Source of the DNA: Chitinophagaceae bacterium UBA4411 | Lineage (GTDB): Bacteria > Bacteroidota > Bacteroidia > Chitinophagales > Chitinophagaceae | Length of the DNA stretch: 64,000 nt | NCBI GenBank assembly: GCA_002400415.1 | Contig: DGQP01000009.1 | Location: 1 to 64,000, forward strand | Reading direction: 5' to 3' | In this document: one piece after another, positions 15,446 through 24,390 of the stretch | How positions within the stretch are numbered: the stretch's first letter is position 1 | Layout: every line of letters starts with the position of its first letter | Position numbers and translations under genes: made by a program | Notes under the pieces: model-generated | Databases searched by the model: none | The model's input: the letters and a program-made list of their open reading frames with translations, nothing else | What the model was told of the DNA's origin: nothing

Positions 15446-17110
15446 TCAGAATTCCACAGTTCCTTCAAGCACCTCGTTTCCTCTCTTGTATTTCACTTTG
15501 GTTGTGTCGCCCTTTTTGAATTTACCCAGGGTCTGCATATAGCTTTCCATGCTGGTAATATTGTATTCTCCTAATTGCAGGATAACATCACCGGTCTTCA
15601 GCCCTGCTTTGGCTCCCGGTCTTCCTTCAGTAACCCCATCAGCTCTCACACCCGTTCCGGCAAACGTGTAATCAGGCATAATACCCAGCGTAACCCGGAA
15701 AGAGGCATTTGTGGTTGTTTGTGTTTCTCTCGTTTTGGTAAATGCCAGCTTGCCTTTGTCATTCAGCGACTCTATCACACTATTTATATGCTGGACGATC
15801 TTCCATTGCCCGTCATAATTGATTTTATCTGCATCATCAGAAGGTTTGTGGTAATCCGTATGCAGGCCGGTGAAATAAAACAATACGGGAATATCTTTCC
15901 GGTAAAAAGAAGTATGATCACTGGGGCCGGTGCCACTGCTGTCGTATTTGAAATTTAATTCTGTCTTTTTTACGTGAGCCTGATTATAAACACCATAGAA
16001 TTGTCCCCAATATGGCGAAGTGCCATAACCGCCAACTGTCAGTACTTTGCTGCTATCGTTCAGCCGACCGACCATGTCCATATTAATCATGGCTATTGCG
16101 GAAGACAAATCAATAGTCGGGTTGTCTGCAAAATACTTAGAACCAAACAAGCCCAGTTCTTCACCAGAGAAAGCAATAAAGAGATAGTTATTGTTCTTTG
16201 CTTTGGATTGTTTTAATATTCTTGCCAGTTCTATTAATGCTGCAGTACCACTGGCATTATCATCAGCCCCGTTATGTATAGCATGTTCTGTAGTGGTGTT
16301 CCTGGAATTACCATCCTCTCCGTAACCGAGGTGATCGAAGTGGGCACCCAGCACAACCGTTGTGGCTGCCCCGTTATCAATATATCCCACCACATTATGA
16401 CCCACCCGTTTCTTTTCCCCGATGTCGGCTTTGAATTTGACCGTAAGCGGCGCAGCCGGGTCCTTAAAATATTTTTGTACTGTTTCTTTACGGATATAAA
16501 AAACAGGAATGGTCAGCGGTGCAGATTTATCCTTCGCATTGAATTGTAATTTATCATCTGTCATCGTACTATTGTATAAAATCACTGCTGAAGCACCGCG
16601 GTCCTTTGCTTTTTTTGCATTATTATAAATATAATCGTTCAGGTCAAAATGCGGGTTGTTCTTATTTTCTTCCAGTACATCTTTCAGATCAAAGAACCAG
16701 GGCATTTCAATTTCCTGGATAGCGATGGTAGGTAGTGCATCTATAATCTGGCCACCACTATATGGAAAAGGAAAAAAGTCTTTCCCGGGCTGCAGTTCAT
16801 TACCATTAATGGCAAAGAAAGTTCCGGGATTGATTTGTTTACCATCGTTCACATCAAAGGGCTGGTAATACCCATCTGTTCCTTTGGCAGCAAGGCCTAT
16901 ACTACTGAACTGACCGCTGATATACTGCATAGCCAGTTTTTCTCCTTCAGATCCGGTTCTTCTTCCTTCCAGTTTATCATCAGCCAGGTAGTACACATGG
17001 GCTTTGAGATTAGCAATGGCCTGGGTATTTGATTTACCCATTTTTTGCTGGGACGAACAGGCCGCTATTAATAACGAAAGAACAAAGGCAGCAAAGGGGA
17101 GGAAACGCAT
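15446..17110 (-). CDS. M28-family zinc aminopeptidase lipoprotein with PDZ domain
   Basis: 554 residues from the ATG at 17110. The frame continues 60 codons upstream, but that part reads as random sequence while 17110 gives a clean lipoprotein signal (FVLSLLIAAC). After a protease-associated domain (about residues 120-230) the M28 metal site is plain: GAHFDHLG (His), NGADDNASG (Asp pair), FSGEELGLFGS (Glu pair), INMDMVGRL (Asp). A C-terminal PDZ domain (about residues 465-554, GAKAGLKTGDVILQLG) follows. It is probably a periplasmic peptidase that trims peptides taken up as food. A TACCTTTG box precedes the start. Confidence 0.93.
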   Translation of the reverse strand: MRFLPFAAFVLSLLIAACSSQQKMGKSNTQAIANLKAHVYYLADDKLEGRRTGSEGEKLAMQYISGQFSSIGLAAKGTDGYYQPFDVNDGKQINPGTFFAINGNELQPGKDFFPFPYSGGQIIDALPTIAIQEIEMPWFFDLKDVLEENKNNPHFDLNDYIYNNAKKAKDRGASAVILYNSTMTDDKLQFNAKDKSAPLTIPVFYIRKETVQKYFKDPAAPLTVKFKADIGEKKRVGHNVVGYIDNGAATTVVLGAHFDHLGYGEDGNSRNTTTEHAIHNGADDNASGTAALIELARILKQSKAKNNNYLFIAFSGEELGLFGSKYFADNPTIDLSSAIAMINMDMVGRLNDSSKVLTVGGYGTSPYWGQFYGVYNQAHVKKTELNFKYDSSGTGPSDHTSFYRKDIPVLFYFTGLHTDYHKPSDDADKINYDGQWKIVQHINSVIESLNDKGKLAFTKTRETQTTTNASFRVTLGIMPDYTFAGTGVRADGVTEGRPGAKAGLKTGDVILQLGEYNITSMESYMQTLGKFKKGDTTKVKYKRGNEVLEGTVEF

Positions 17111-17134
17111 GACAGTATAAGTTGATGACAGCCG

Positions 17135-17142
17135 CAAAGGTA
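17135..17142 (-). promoter_or_regulatory. -7 promoter box for the M28 peptidase gene
   Basis: Reads TACCTTTG on the minus strand, an exact TAnnTTTG match 24 bases before the ATG at 17110. It supports the shorter start because it lies inside the longer frame. Confidence 0.5.
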
Positions 17143-17278
17143 TTGCAGCAGGCAGAGATTTCACGGGTTCTTCAACAGGATTTGATAAGAAAATGACAGT
17201 ATTTAATGTACCGGGCAGAAGTTCCGTACCAGAGGGTCCAAACATCGTATTTCGTAAGGTGGTTTGAACAAGCCAATT

Positions 17279-17286
17279 TATTTTTG
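17279..17286 (+). promoter_or_regulatory. -7 promoter box for feoB
   Basis: TATTTTTG, an exact match to TAnnTTTG. It lies after the first possible TTG (17264) and 16 bases before the second (17303), so it favours the second as the true start. Confidence 0.5.
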
Positions 17287-17302
17287 CCAACTATACCTGA
17301 AA

Positions 17303-19420
17303 TTGAAAAAAGAGAAACTCCATATTGCACTGGTTGGAAATCCTAACAGCGGAAAAACATCTTTGTTTAATTACCTGACCGGCATGAACCAGCAGGTTGG
17401 AAATTTTCCCGGCGTAACCGTTGATAAAAAGACCGGGATAACGCCAATTTCAGAGGCAATCACCGCAGAAGTGATTGATCTGCCCGGTTCTTACAGCCTT
17501 TACCCCCGCAGGTTAGATGAATGGGTGAGCTACAAAGTATTGCTGAACCAGGATAAGGAGATCAAAGCTGATGTGATCGTAGCAGTAGCTGATGCCAGCA
17601 ACCTGAAACGAAACCTGTTGTTCTGCACCCAGATCATTGATCTGAAAATTCCGGTGGTGGTAGTACTCACCATGATGGACCTGGCTAAAAAGAAGGGGAT
17701 TCTGATTGACCTGGTGGCTCTGGAAAGAGAACTCGGGGTTCCCGTGGTGGCGGTAAACCCAAGGAAACAGAAAGGTTTGCCTCAACTGAAAAAAGCTATT
17801 GAACTAACTAACCAGCAGCGGTATCAATCTCCTGCCCGGGATTTTATAGATAATAAAGCGCTGGCATCCGCACCTATAGAGGATATAAAAAAGGAAATCC
17901 CCGAATTGAGTGATTATACCGCTATTCACTACCTGATCAATCATGAATCGTTTGACCTTGACGATGCCACACAGGAAAGAATAGAAAATATTGAGAGAAA
18001 ACATCGTTTCAATCCCACCAAAACACAGGCGGAAGAGATTTTGCAGCGCTATAGCCGCATTAAGCTGATCATGCAGCAGGCTGTTTCCGAACCCGATCCC
18101 CTGCAGAAAAAATTATTCACCGAAAAACTGGATAATGTATTGCTGCACCGCCGCTGGGGTTATTTGATCCTTCTCGGGGTATTGTTCTTATTATTCCAGA
18201 GTGTGTTTTTGCTGGCGCAGTTCCCGATGGACTGGATCGATATGGGATTTGCAAAACTCAGCGAATCACTATCAGCCTCTTTGCCTGATAATCGCTGGAC
18301 CGATCTTTTGCTGAATGGTGTGCTGGCGGGGCTAAGCGGTATTTTGGTATTTGTACCCCAGATCATGATACTCTTCGGGCTGATCACCTTGTTAGAAGAT
18401 TCGGGTTATATGGCCCGGATCAGTTTTTTATCCGACCGTTTAATGCGGGTCGTCGGGCTTAATGGTAAAAGTGTAATGCCGATGATCAGCGGTTTTGCCT
18501 GTGCCGTGCCGGCTATCATGAGTGCAAGAAACATTGAGAACCGGAAAGAGAGATTATTGACGATACTCATCACTCCGCTGATGAGCTGTTCAGCAAGACT
18601 CCCCGTTTATGCTATCCTGATCGGTCTTGTGATTCCGAAAACTTATCTCCTGGGTTTCCTGAGTGTGCAGGGATTGGTCATGATGGGCCTATACCTGCTG
18701 GGCCTGGCCGTAGCGCTCATTGTTTCTTATATCGCCAAATGGTTTATCCATATCAATGAACGTAGTTTTTTCATCCTTGAATTGCCCACTTATCGTTCGC
18801 CCCGGTGGAACAATGCGGTAAGAACTATGATCAGCAAGGCAAGGATATTTGTTTTTGATGCAGGAAAGATCATTATGGTAATCAGTCTTATTCTCTGGGC
18901 ACTCAGTTCTTTTGGCCCCGGAAATACCATGCAGGAACTGAAGCAGGAATATGAAACCGCTATTACACAGCCGGGGGCCGACACTGAAACAGCGGCCCGG
19001 AATTACCAGACAACAAAACTGGAAAAATCTTACGCCGGTATATTAGGTAAATCCATTGAACCGGCTATCGAGCCTCTCGGTTATGACTGGAAAATTGGTA
19101 TCGCCCTTATCACTTCATTTGCTGCGAGGGAAGTGTTTGTCGGCACGATGGCAACCTTATACAGTGTGGGTGATGCAGACAATGAATTGTTATTAAAAGA
19201 AAAAATGAAAGGGGCTGTTCGGCACGATGGTACTCCTGTGTTTAACCTCGCTACCGGTTTATCCCTGATGATTTTTTATGTTTTTGCCATGCAGTGTATG
19301 AGTACGCTGGCCGTGGTGAAACGGGAAACAAGAAGCTGGAAATGGCCGGTTATTCAAGTAGTATATATGACAGGGCTGGCCTACCTGATGAGCTGGATTG
19401 CTTATACTCTTTTTAAATAA
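17303..19420 (+). CDS. feoB: Ferrous iron transporter FeoB
   Basis: About 705 residues from the TTG at 17303; a TTG at 17264 is in frame but lies upstream of the promoter box. The N-terminal G domain has G1 ALVGNPNSGKTSLFN, G3 DLPGSYSL and G4 VVVLTMMDLAK (TMMD in place of NxxD-type NMMD). The C-terminal half is the polytopic permease with two Gate-type segments (SGFACAVPAIMSARNI and TSFAAREVFVGTM), whose Cys and Ser are expected in the iron path. It imports Fe2+ across the inner membrane. feoA is not next to it but lies at 23.6 kb on the other strand. It abuts the convergent serine hydrolase gene with no gap. Confidence 0.95.
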   Translation: MKKEKLHIALVGNPNSGKTSLFNYLTGMNQQVGNFPGVTVDKKTGITPISEAITAEVIDLPGSYSLYPRRLDEWVSYKVLLNQDKEIKADVIVAVADASNLKRNLLFCTQIIDLKIPVVVVLTMMDLAKKKGILIDLVALERELGVPVVAVNPRKQKGLPQLKKAIELTNQQRYQSPARDFIDNKALASAPIEDIKKEIPELSDYTAIHYLINHESFDLDDATQERIENIERKHRFNPTKTQAEEILQRYSRIKLIMQQAVSEPDPLQKKLFTEKLDNVLLHRRWGYLILLGVLFLLFQSVFLLAQFPMDWIDMGFAKLSESLSASLPDNRWTDLLLNGVLAGLSGILVFVPQIMILFGLITLLEDSGYMARISFLSDRLMRVVGLNGKSVMPMISGFACAVPAIMSARNIENRKERLLTILITPLMSCSARLPVYAILIGLVIPKTYLLGFLSVQGLVMMGLYLLGLAVALIVSYIAKWFIHINERSFFILELPTYRSPRWNNAVRTMISKARIFVFDAGKIIMVISLILWALSSFGPGNTMQELKQEYETAITQPGADTETAARNYQTTKLEKSYAGILGKSIEPAIEPLGYDWKIGIALITSFAAREVFVGTMATLYSVGDADNELLLKEKMKGAVRHDGTPVFNLATGLSLMIFYVFAMQCMSTLAVVKRETRSWKWPVIQVVYMTGLAYLMSWIAYTLFK

Positions 19421-20323
19421 TCATTCCGGGGCCATCCATTTATCTTTCGGTTCAAAATAATTCCACAATAGTGCTGATAATTTCCGGGCCAGTGTCCATG
19501 CTTCATTCTGGTGCGTCCAGCTGATATCTTTATTGTTCCTGGTGAAGATGCAAAAGATATAGGGATTATGCGGTGCGTTCACCAGCAAAACTTCACTTCT
19601 CACAGCATTCACACAGCCATTCTTACTGAATACTTCTATATAAGGAGGGATTTGAGAAATAGCTTCGTCCTCATCCCAGAAGTTGCGGCCCATGCAGCGC
19701 AGCATCCTGTCGCTGATCCCCGGGGAAAATACCTGGCTGCGATAAATCTTTTCATAAATGGTTCCCATTTCAAAAGGAGATGTTTGCCCCCAGCCATATT
19801 GGGTACGATTGTTTTCCCTTCCGGCTGTTCTTGAATTTACCCGGGTACTTTTGAAACCAAGACTATCCAAGAATTCATTGATCCGGGTCCCCGTGCCGGC
19901 AATACTTTGCAGCCATAAACTTGCCGTATTATCGCTGGTGGTCATCATCAGCATGATGATCTTTTTCAGTGTAATTTTTTCTCCGCTTTTAAAGGAACCT
20001 AAAATATCGGAGCCGGCATAGAGTAATGAATCCTTATACTCAAACGCAGAATCATAACTCAATTCGGCTTTTTGCAGTCTATTCATGATGCCCATCAGTA
20101 TAGGCACTTTCACAATACTGGCAGTCGGGAAAACAGTATCCGCATTGATTGCAACGATCTTCCCGGTTCGAAGGTTTTTGACATAAATACCAATATCACC
20201 ATTGAACCCGGTAATGGCCTCCCGGATTTTAGTTTGTAATTTCTTATCGGTTTTTTGAGCCGACACATAAAACGACAAGCTGCAGATGAACAGGAAGAAA
20301 CATAGTTTCTTAATAATCCTCAT
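19421..20323 (-). CDS. Class A beta-lactamase-like serine hydrolase
   Basis: 300 residues with a signal peptide (LCFFLFICSLSFYVSA). The penicillin-binding fold is shown by the SxxK motif in TASIVKVP (about residue 69) and the SDN motif in TTSDNTAS (about residue 129). The third motif, usually KTG or KSG, reads KNG (FSKNGCVNAV), and the omega-loop Glu is not in the usual ExxLN setting (GRENNRTQ). It may be a divergent periplasmic serine hydrolase and not a true beta-lactamase. It stands alone and converges with feoB. Confidence 0.8.
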   Translation of the reverse strand: MRIIKKLCFFLFICSLSFYVSAQKTDKKLQTKIREAITGFNGDIGIYVKNLRTGKIVAINADTVFPTASIVKVPILMGIMNRLQKAELSYDSAFEYKDSLLYAGSDILGSFKSGEKITLKKIIMLMMTTSDNTASLWLQSIAGTGTRINEFLDSLGFKSTRVNSRTAGRENNRTQYGWGQTSPFEMGTIYEKIYRSQVFSPGISDRMLRCMGRNFWDEDEAISQIPPYIEVFSKNGCVNAVRSEVLLVNAPHNPYIFCIFTRNNKDISWTHQNEAWTLARKLSALLWNYFEPKDKWMAPE

Positions 20324-20365
20324 TATTGTTGTTTTTCAGCTTTTAATTGATTCGATCAGCGTCCT

Positions 20366-21685
20366 TTATTTCATATTCATATAATCAATTACCAGGTGGC
20401 AGAAAGCTTTAACCCCTGTTTTCATTCCTGCATCATCCACAAAAAAATCAGCAGTATGATGGGGTGGTGCTTTTTTAGGATCATTTCCTTTGGGCATACC
20501 GCCAAGGTAGAAAAAGAAAGAAGGCGCTTTGGTACCGTAGTAGGAAAAATCTTCTGCCCCCGTTACCCATTCTCTTTCCGTCACATTATTAGCTCCTGCA
20601 GCTGATTGCAGGGAGGCAATCATTTTTTTTACCAGCTCCGGTGTATTATAAGTAACCAGTGTTTTTGTATCAATACTCACTTCGGCTTTGGCACCACCGG
20701 CTTCTGCAATTTTTTCAGCCGTATGTTTGATGCGCCGGTGAACTTCCTGCTGCATGGCATTATCCAGCGTACGGATGGTTCCGTCGAGTACGCATTCTTC
20801 CGGGATAATATTGTTTCTTACGCCTCCTTGTATTTTACCCACAGTAATCACCACAGGCGCCCTGGTCAGTTCAGACTGGCGGCTTACAATAGTTTGCAAT
20901 CCTTCAATGATCTGTGCAGCAATAGCAATCGGATCAACACCCAGCCAGGGTTGGGAACCATGGCTGCCTTTTCCTTTCACTTTTATACTGAACCAGTCAG
21001 AAGATGCCATAAAAGCGCCTGGCTTATATTGGATTTATCCCGCTTCAACACCTGACTGGATATGCAAGCCAAACACCACGTCCACTTTTGGATTGTCCAT
21101 CACGCCTTCTTTTACCATCAGGTTGGCGCCGCCTTCTTCTCCTTCAGGCGGACCTTCTTCAGCCGGCTGAAAGATGAATTTGATTGTTCCTTTCAGATCG
21201 TTCTTCATTCCGGATAAAATTTCTGCCACACTCATCAGCATTGCCACATGGGTATCATGCCCGCAGGCATGCATCACACCCACTTCCTGCCCATTATACA
21301 CAGATTTTACTTTTGACGCAAAGGGAATATTTACTTTTTCGGCTATGGGCAGGGCATCCATATCAGCCCTCAGGGCGATACAGGGACCGGGTTTAGCTCC
21401 TTTAAGAATACCCACCACACCCGTCTTTGCCACTCCTTCGGTTACATCCATACCCAGTTTGCGTAAATGTGCGGCCACCAGTTTGGCCGTATTGGTCTCC
21501 CGGTTACCCAGTTCCGGAAATTGGTGCAGTTGTTTTCTCCAGGCAATGCATTGCGGTTCTATTTTATCTGCCGCTGTTGCTACTTTCTCCTTTAGCTTTA
21601 TATTTTCTGTTTGAGCAAAGATTGACACCGGTATTATCAGTAATCCGGCAACAATGTAGGATCTGAGCATGAATATATTTTTCAT
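20366..21685 (-). pseudogene. M20-family amidohydrolase gene with an in-frame stop
   Basis: The gene reads as one M20 peptidase / hippurate hydrolase-type protein of about 438 residues, with a signal peptide from the ATG at 21685, but a TAA at 21035-21037 interrupts it in frame (…SGVEAG stop IQYKPGAFMASSDW…). Both sides are intact: ADMDALP, HACGHDTHVA and EEGPPEGEEGG before the stop; the dimerization domain from GSHGSQPW, then GAEDFSYYG and a final HHTADFFVDD after it. A single base change (for example AAA to TAA) would explain it. Re-initiation at the downstream ATG (21010) would give only the C-terminal part without the metal site. Confidence 0.85.
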
Positions 21686-21757
21686 GAATTTACTGTAATT
21701 GGGTTTTAATTGGTTTATCATCTGCTGCTTTGCTGATTTTTTTTATATTTAACCACT

Positions 21758-23014
21758 ATGCTGCTTCGCCACTATTCATTTCTGCGGGCCGTATTTTTTC
21801 ACAGCCTGACTGCTTTTGGCGGGCCACAGGCACATATAGCGATGATGCTGAAAACATTTGTACACCAGCATCCATATGTGACTGAAAAGGAATTAATGGA
21901 GTACAATGCATTTTGCCAGTTACTACCCGGCGCTTCTTCCACACAAACGCTTACGCTGATCGGGTATAAAAGAGGGGGTGTTCCCCTGGCAGTACTTACC
22001 CTGATCATCTGGATTTTACCCGCTAGTATTTTAATGGGGGCCTTATCATTCTTGCTCCATTATATAGATAAAAAGGCTTTGGATACAGATATTTTCAAAT
22101 TTATTGCACCGATGGCGGCTGGATTCCTTGTATATGCAGCCGTGGTAGCTTTCCCGCTGGCTATAAGAAATACAATTACCTGGGTCATTATGATCGCCGG
22201 AACTATTGCCACTTATTTTTTATTCAAGCAGCCCTGGATATTCCCTCTGCTGATCGTATTGGGAGGTGTGGCCACCAATATCAGCCGGAAACGTATTCCT
22301 CAACTGGAGGAAAAGCCTAAAAAGATCCGGTGGTGGAATTTCTGGCTTTTCGGGATCATTTTTATTCTTGCCGGAATTCTAAGTGACACTGCGCGGAAAT
22401 ATGACTGGCCCGACCGGAAGCCTATTAATCTTTTTGAGAACACTTACCGTATGGGCAGCCTGGTATTTGGCGGCGGCCAGGTATTGATGCCGCTGATGTA
22501 TGAACAATTCAGTGTCCGGCCCGAAGCAATAAAAGATAAGGACAAAGATGTGGTGCAAATAGATAAAGAAGAAATGTATACCGGCATGGGCATTGTAAGG
22601 GCATTACCGGGACCGGTTTTTTCGATTGCCTCTTTTGCCGGGGGAATGGCATTAAAAGATATGGGAAGCACTCCTGAGGAACGAAACTCGATGCAGCTGT
22701 TAGGATGCCTTATTGGTACAGTAGGTATTTTTTTACCAAGTGCATTATTGGTCTTATTCTTTTTCCCGATCTGGAACAATTTGAAAAAATATGCCGCGGT
22801 ATACCGCTCTCTTGAGGGGATCAATGCGGTGGTGGTGGGTATCATGATCGCTTCCACTTTTTATATCATGAAGGATATATCACTTATAGAAGCAAAAACA
22901 GTGAGTGTGATGAATGTGATCGTTATAATCGGAACTTTTGTATTGCTGAATTTTACAAGAATTGCTTCGCCTCTGATCGTACTGGCTTGCCTGCTCCTCG
23001 GTTATTTTTTATAA
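21758..23014 (+). CDS. chrA: Chromate transporter ChrA, long-chain type
   Basis: 418 residues with two homologous halves. Each carries a CHR signature: the N-terminal half has LTAFGGPQAHIAMM (about residues 17-30) and FCQLLPGASSTQTLTLIGYKRGG; the C-terminal half has GSLVFGGGQVLMPLM and GIVRALPGPVFSIASFAGGMA. There are roughly 10 membrane helices. ChrA exports chromate and may also handle sulfate-like anions. No chrB or chrR is adjacent. It overlaps the 3' end of the convergent nadD by 13 bases. Confidence 0.93.
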   Translation: MLLRHYSFLRAVFFHSLTAFGGPQAHIAMMLKTFVHQHPYVTEKELMEYNAFCQLLPGASSTQTLTLIGYKRGGVPLAVLTLIIWILPASILMGALSFLLHYIDKKALDTDIFKFIAPMAAGFLVYAAVVAFPLAIRNTITWVIMIAGTIATYFLFKQPWIFPLLIVLGGVATNISRKRIPQLEEKPKKIRWWNFWLFGIIFILAGILSDTARKYDWPDRKPINLFENTYRMGSLVFGGGQVLMPLMYEQFSVRPEAIKDKDKDVVQIDKEEMYTGMGIVRALPGPVFSIASFAGGMALKDMGSTPEERNSMQLLGCLIGTVGIFLPSALLVLFFFPIWNNLKKYAAVYRSLEGINAVVVGIMIASTFYIMKDISLIEAKTVSVMNVIVIIGTFVLLNFTRIASPLIVLACLLLGYFL

Positions 23015-23574
23015 TAACCGCCTCTTTCAATTTCATCCAGCACCTTTTCTGTCACCATATAGCGGATAGATTTCCCTTCTTTGATCAGCGATCTTATTTG
23101 AGTGGCAGAAATTTGCAAGAGAGGGGCATCAACAATTTTTAAATCAGCGTGGATCGTGTTTACAATTTCAAAGCCCGGTCGCATATAAACATAGACAGGA
23201 CACCTTTTAATGATTACTTCATAGTTTTTCCATTTGTGCAGATTTTGAAAACTGTCACTGCCCATGATAACAGAAAATTCATGTTCCGGGTATTTTTCGC
23301 CCAAATAAGCCAATGTATCAACAGTATAAGAAGGTTTGGGAAGATTGAATTCAATATCTGAAGCTTTCATCCTGTTATCGTCCTCAACCGCCGTTCTCAC
23401 GAGGTGCAGGCGGTCATATTCATTCAGTAACCCATTGGCTGGCTTAAAAGGGTTTTGAGGGGAGACAACGAACCATATTTTCTCCAGCTCTGTTTCATTC
23501 AAAATGTGATTAGCAATGATGAGATGGCCAGTGTGGACAGGATTAAAAGAGCCGAAATATAAACCAATTTTCAT
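23002..23574 (-). CDS. nadD: Nicotinate-nucleotide adenylyltransferase
   Basis: 190 residues. It adenylates nicotinate mononucleotide in NAD synthesis. The nucleotidyltransferase motif GSFNPVHTGHLIIAN (about residues 8-22, HxGH as HTGH) opens the protein, and the C-terminal ATP-binding signature ISATQIRSLIKEGKSIRYMV (SxTxxR/ISSTxIR type) closes it; PSYTVDTLAYL is also family-typical. Its 3' end overlaps chrA. feoA lies just upstream on the same strand with a 15-base gap, so the two may be co-transcribed. nadA is also in this window at 59-60 kb. Confidence 0.95.
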   Translation of the reverse strand: MKIGLYFGSFNPVHTGHLIIANHILNETELEKIWFVVSPQNPFKPANGLLNEYDRLHLVRTAVEDDNRMKASDIEFNLPKPSYTVDTLAYLGEKYPEHEFSVIMGSDSFQNLHKWKNYEVIIKRCPVYVYMRPGFEIVNTIHADLKIVDAPLLQISATQIRSLIKEGKSIRYMVTEKVLDEIERGGYYKK

Positions 23575-23589
23575 TTAAAAAATTGATAA

Positions 23590-23820
23590 TCAATTAATTA
23601 TATCAACAACAATATTTTCAGCCTCATTGCGCCGCAGGCTCAGCGAATAGCCGGCGATGTTAACAGATATGGGGTCTCCTAATGGAGCCACTTGCTCCAA
23701 AGTAATTTTCTCGCCCGGCAAACATCCCATTTCCATTAGTTTAAGGAACAAATCATCATTGATGAATTTTTGGATGATACCTCCCTGACCCGGTTCTAAT
23801 TCCGAAAGCTTTTTTTCCAT
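23590..23820 (-). CDS. feoA: FeoA-like iron transport accessory protein
   Basis: 76 residues, the usual size for FeoA: an SH3-like fold with LSELEPGQGGIIQKF, then LMEMGCLPGEKITLEQVAPLGDPISVNIAGYSLSLR, which matches the FeoA pattern (GxxPG, GDP, GxxxxLR). FeoA binds FeoB's cytoplasmic side in Fe2+ import. It is about 4 kb from feoB and in the opposite orientation, so the usual feoAB operon is split. Confidence 0.92.
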   Translation of the reverse strand: MEKKLSELEPGQGGIIQKFINDDLFLKLMEMGCLPGEKITLEQVAPLGDPISVNIAGYSLSLRRNEAENIVVDIIN

Positions 23821-23835
23821 TTTTATTTCTTATGG

Positions 23836-23843
23836 CAAAACTA
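23836..23843 (-). promoter_or_regulatory. -7 promoter box for feoA-nadD
   Basis: Reads TAGTTTTG on the minus strand, an exact TAnnTTTG match 15 bases upstream of the feoA ATG. Confidence 0.5.
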
Positions 23844-23860
23844 CCATTGTATTTAGTGCT

Positions 23861-24319
23861 ATGTTTACGAATTTTGAAAATATGACTTCTCCTTCACAAT
23901 CAAAAGTTTGCTTCTTTTTTGATAACGCTAAAGTATCGCTCGCCAAGAGGAGGGAATTAAAGTATTTCATTGAGCAGCTCTTTCGTAAAGAAGGTAAAAA
24001 ATTGCTCACCCTGAACTATATTTTTTGCACCGACAAAAAACTCCTTCAAATCAACCAGGATTACCTGAAGCATGATTATTATACCGATATCATCACATTT
24101 GACCTGTCTCCCGGTTCCCCATTAATTGAGGGGGAAATTTATATAAGCGTTGATCGGGTAAAGGATAATGCCCAACAACTTGGGCTTTCATTCAGGTCAG
24201 AGCTTCATAGAGTAATATTTCATGGAGCTCTTCATTTGTGCGGTTTTGGCGATAAGAGCCCGAGCGAGAAAAACGTCATGCGGCACAAAGAAGATCTTTA
24301 TCTTTCAAAATACTTGTAA
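23861..24319 (+). CDS. ybeY: Endoribonuclease YbeY
   Basis: 152 residues. It acts in 16S rRNA 3'-end maturation and ribosome quality control. The family signature is present: YYTDIITFDLS (about residues 76-86), GEIYISVDRV, and the metal site HGALHLCGFGD (about residues 123-133). The third metal ligand position is Asp where E. coli has His; I recall this variant as common in Bacteroidota. A second ATG at 23882 is an alternative start. It is divergent from feoA and followed by a striking 47-base hairpin. Confidence 0.93.
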   Translation: MFTNFENMTSPSQSKVCFFFDNAKVSLAKRRELKYFIEQLFRKEGKKLLTLNYIFCTDKKLLQINQDYLKHDYYTDIITFDLSPGSPLIEGEIYISVDRVKDNAQQLGLSFRSELHRVIFHGALHLCGFGDKSPSEKNVMRHKEDLYLSKYL

Positions 24320-24321
24320 TT

Positions 24322-24368
24322 TGTTTCACGGGACACTGTTTCTTGATGAAACAGTGTCCCGTGAAACA
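24322..24368. repeat. 21-bp perfect inverted repeat with parS-like ends
   Basis: Bases 24322-24342 and 24348-24368 are exact reverse complements around a 5-base loop. The outer nine bases of each arm (TGTTTCACG and CGTGAAACA) equal the two halves of the consensus ParB site parS, but they are separated by the inner stem. The element lies between the ybeY stop and the promoter box of the HNH-like gene. It has no T run, so a plain terminator is less likely. Confidence 0.5.
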
Positions 24369-24369
24369 T

Positions 24370-24377
24370 TATATTTG
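24370..24377 (+). promoter_or_regulatory. -7 promoter box for the HNH-like gene
   Basis: TATATTTG, an exact TAnnTTTG match, 13 bases before the ATG at 24391. It begins directly after the 47-base hairpin. Confidence 0.5.
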
Positions 24378-24390
24378 CTTAAACAGTGCT

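Noticed and set aside
17111..17290. 60-codon N-terminal extension of the M28 peptidase
   Set aside because: It overlaps the divergent feoB start, contains the peptidase's own -7 box, and precedes a clean lipoprotein signal.
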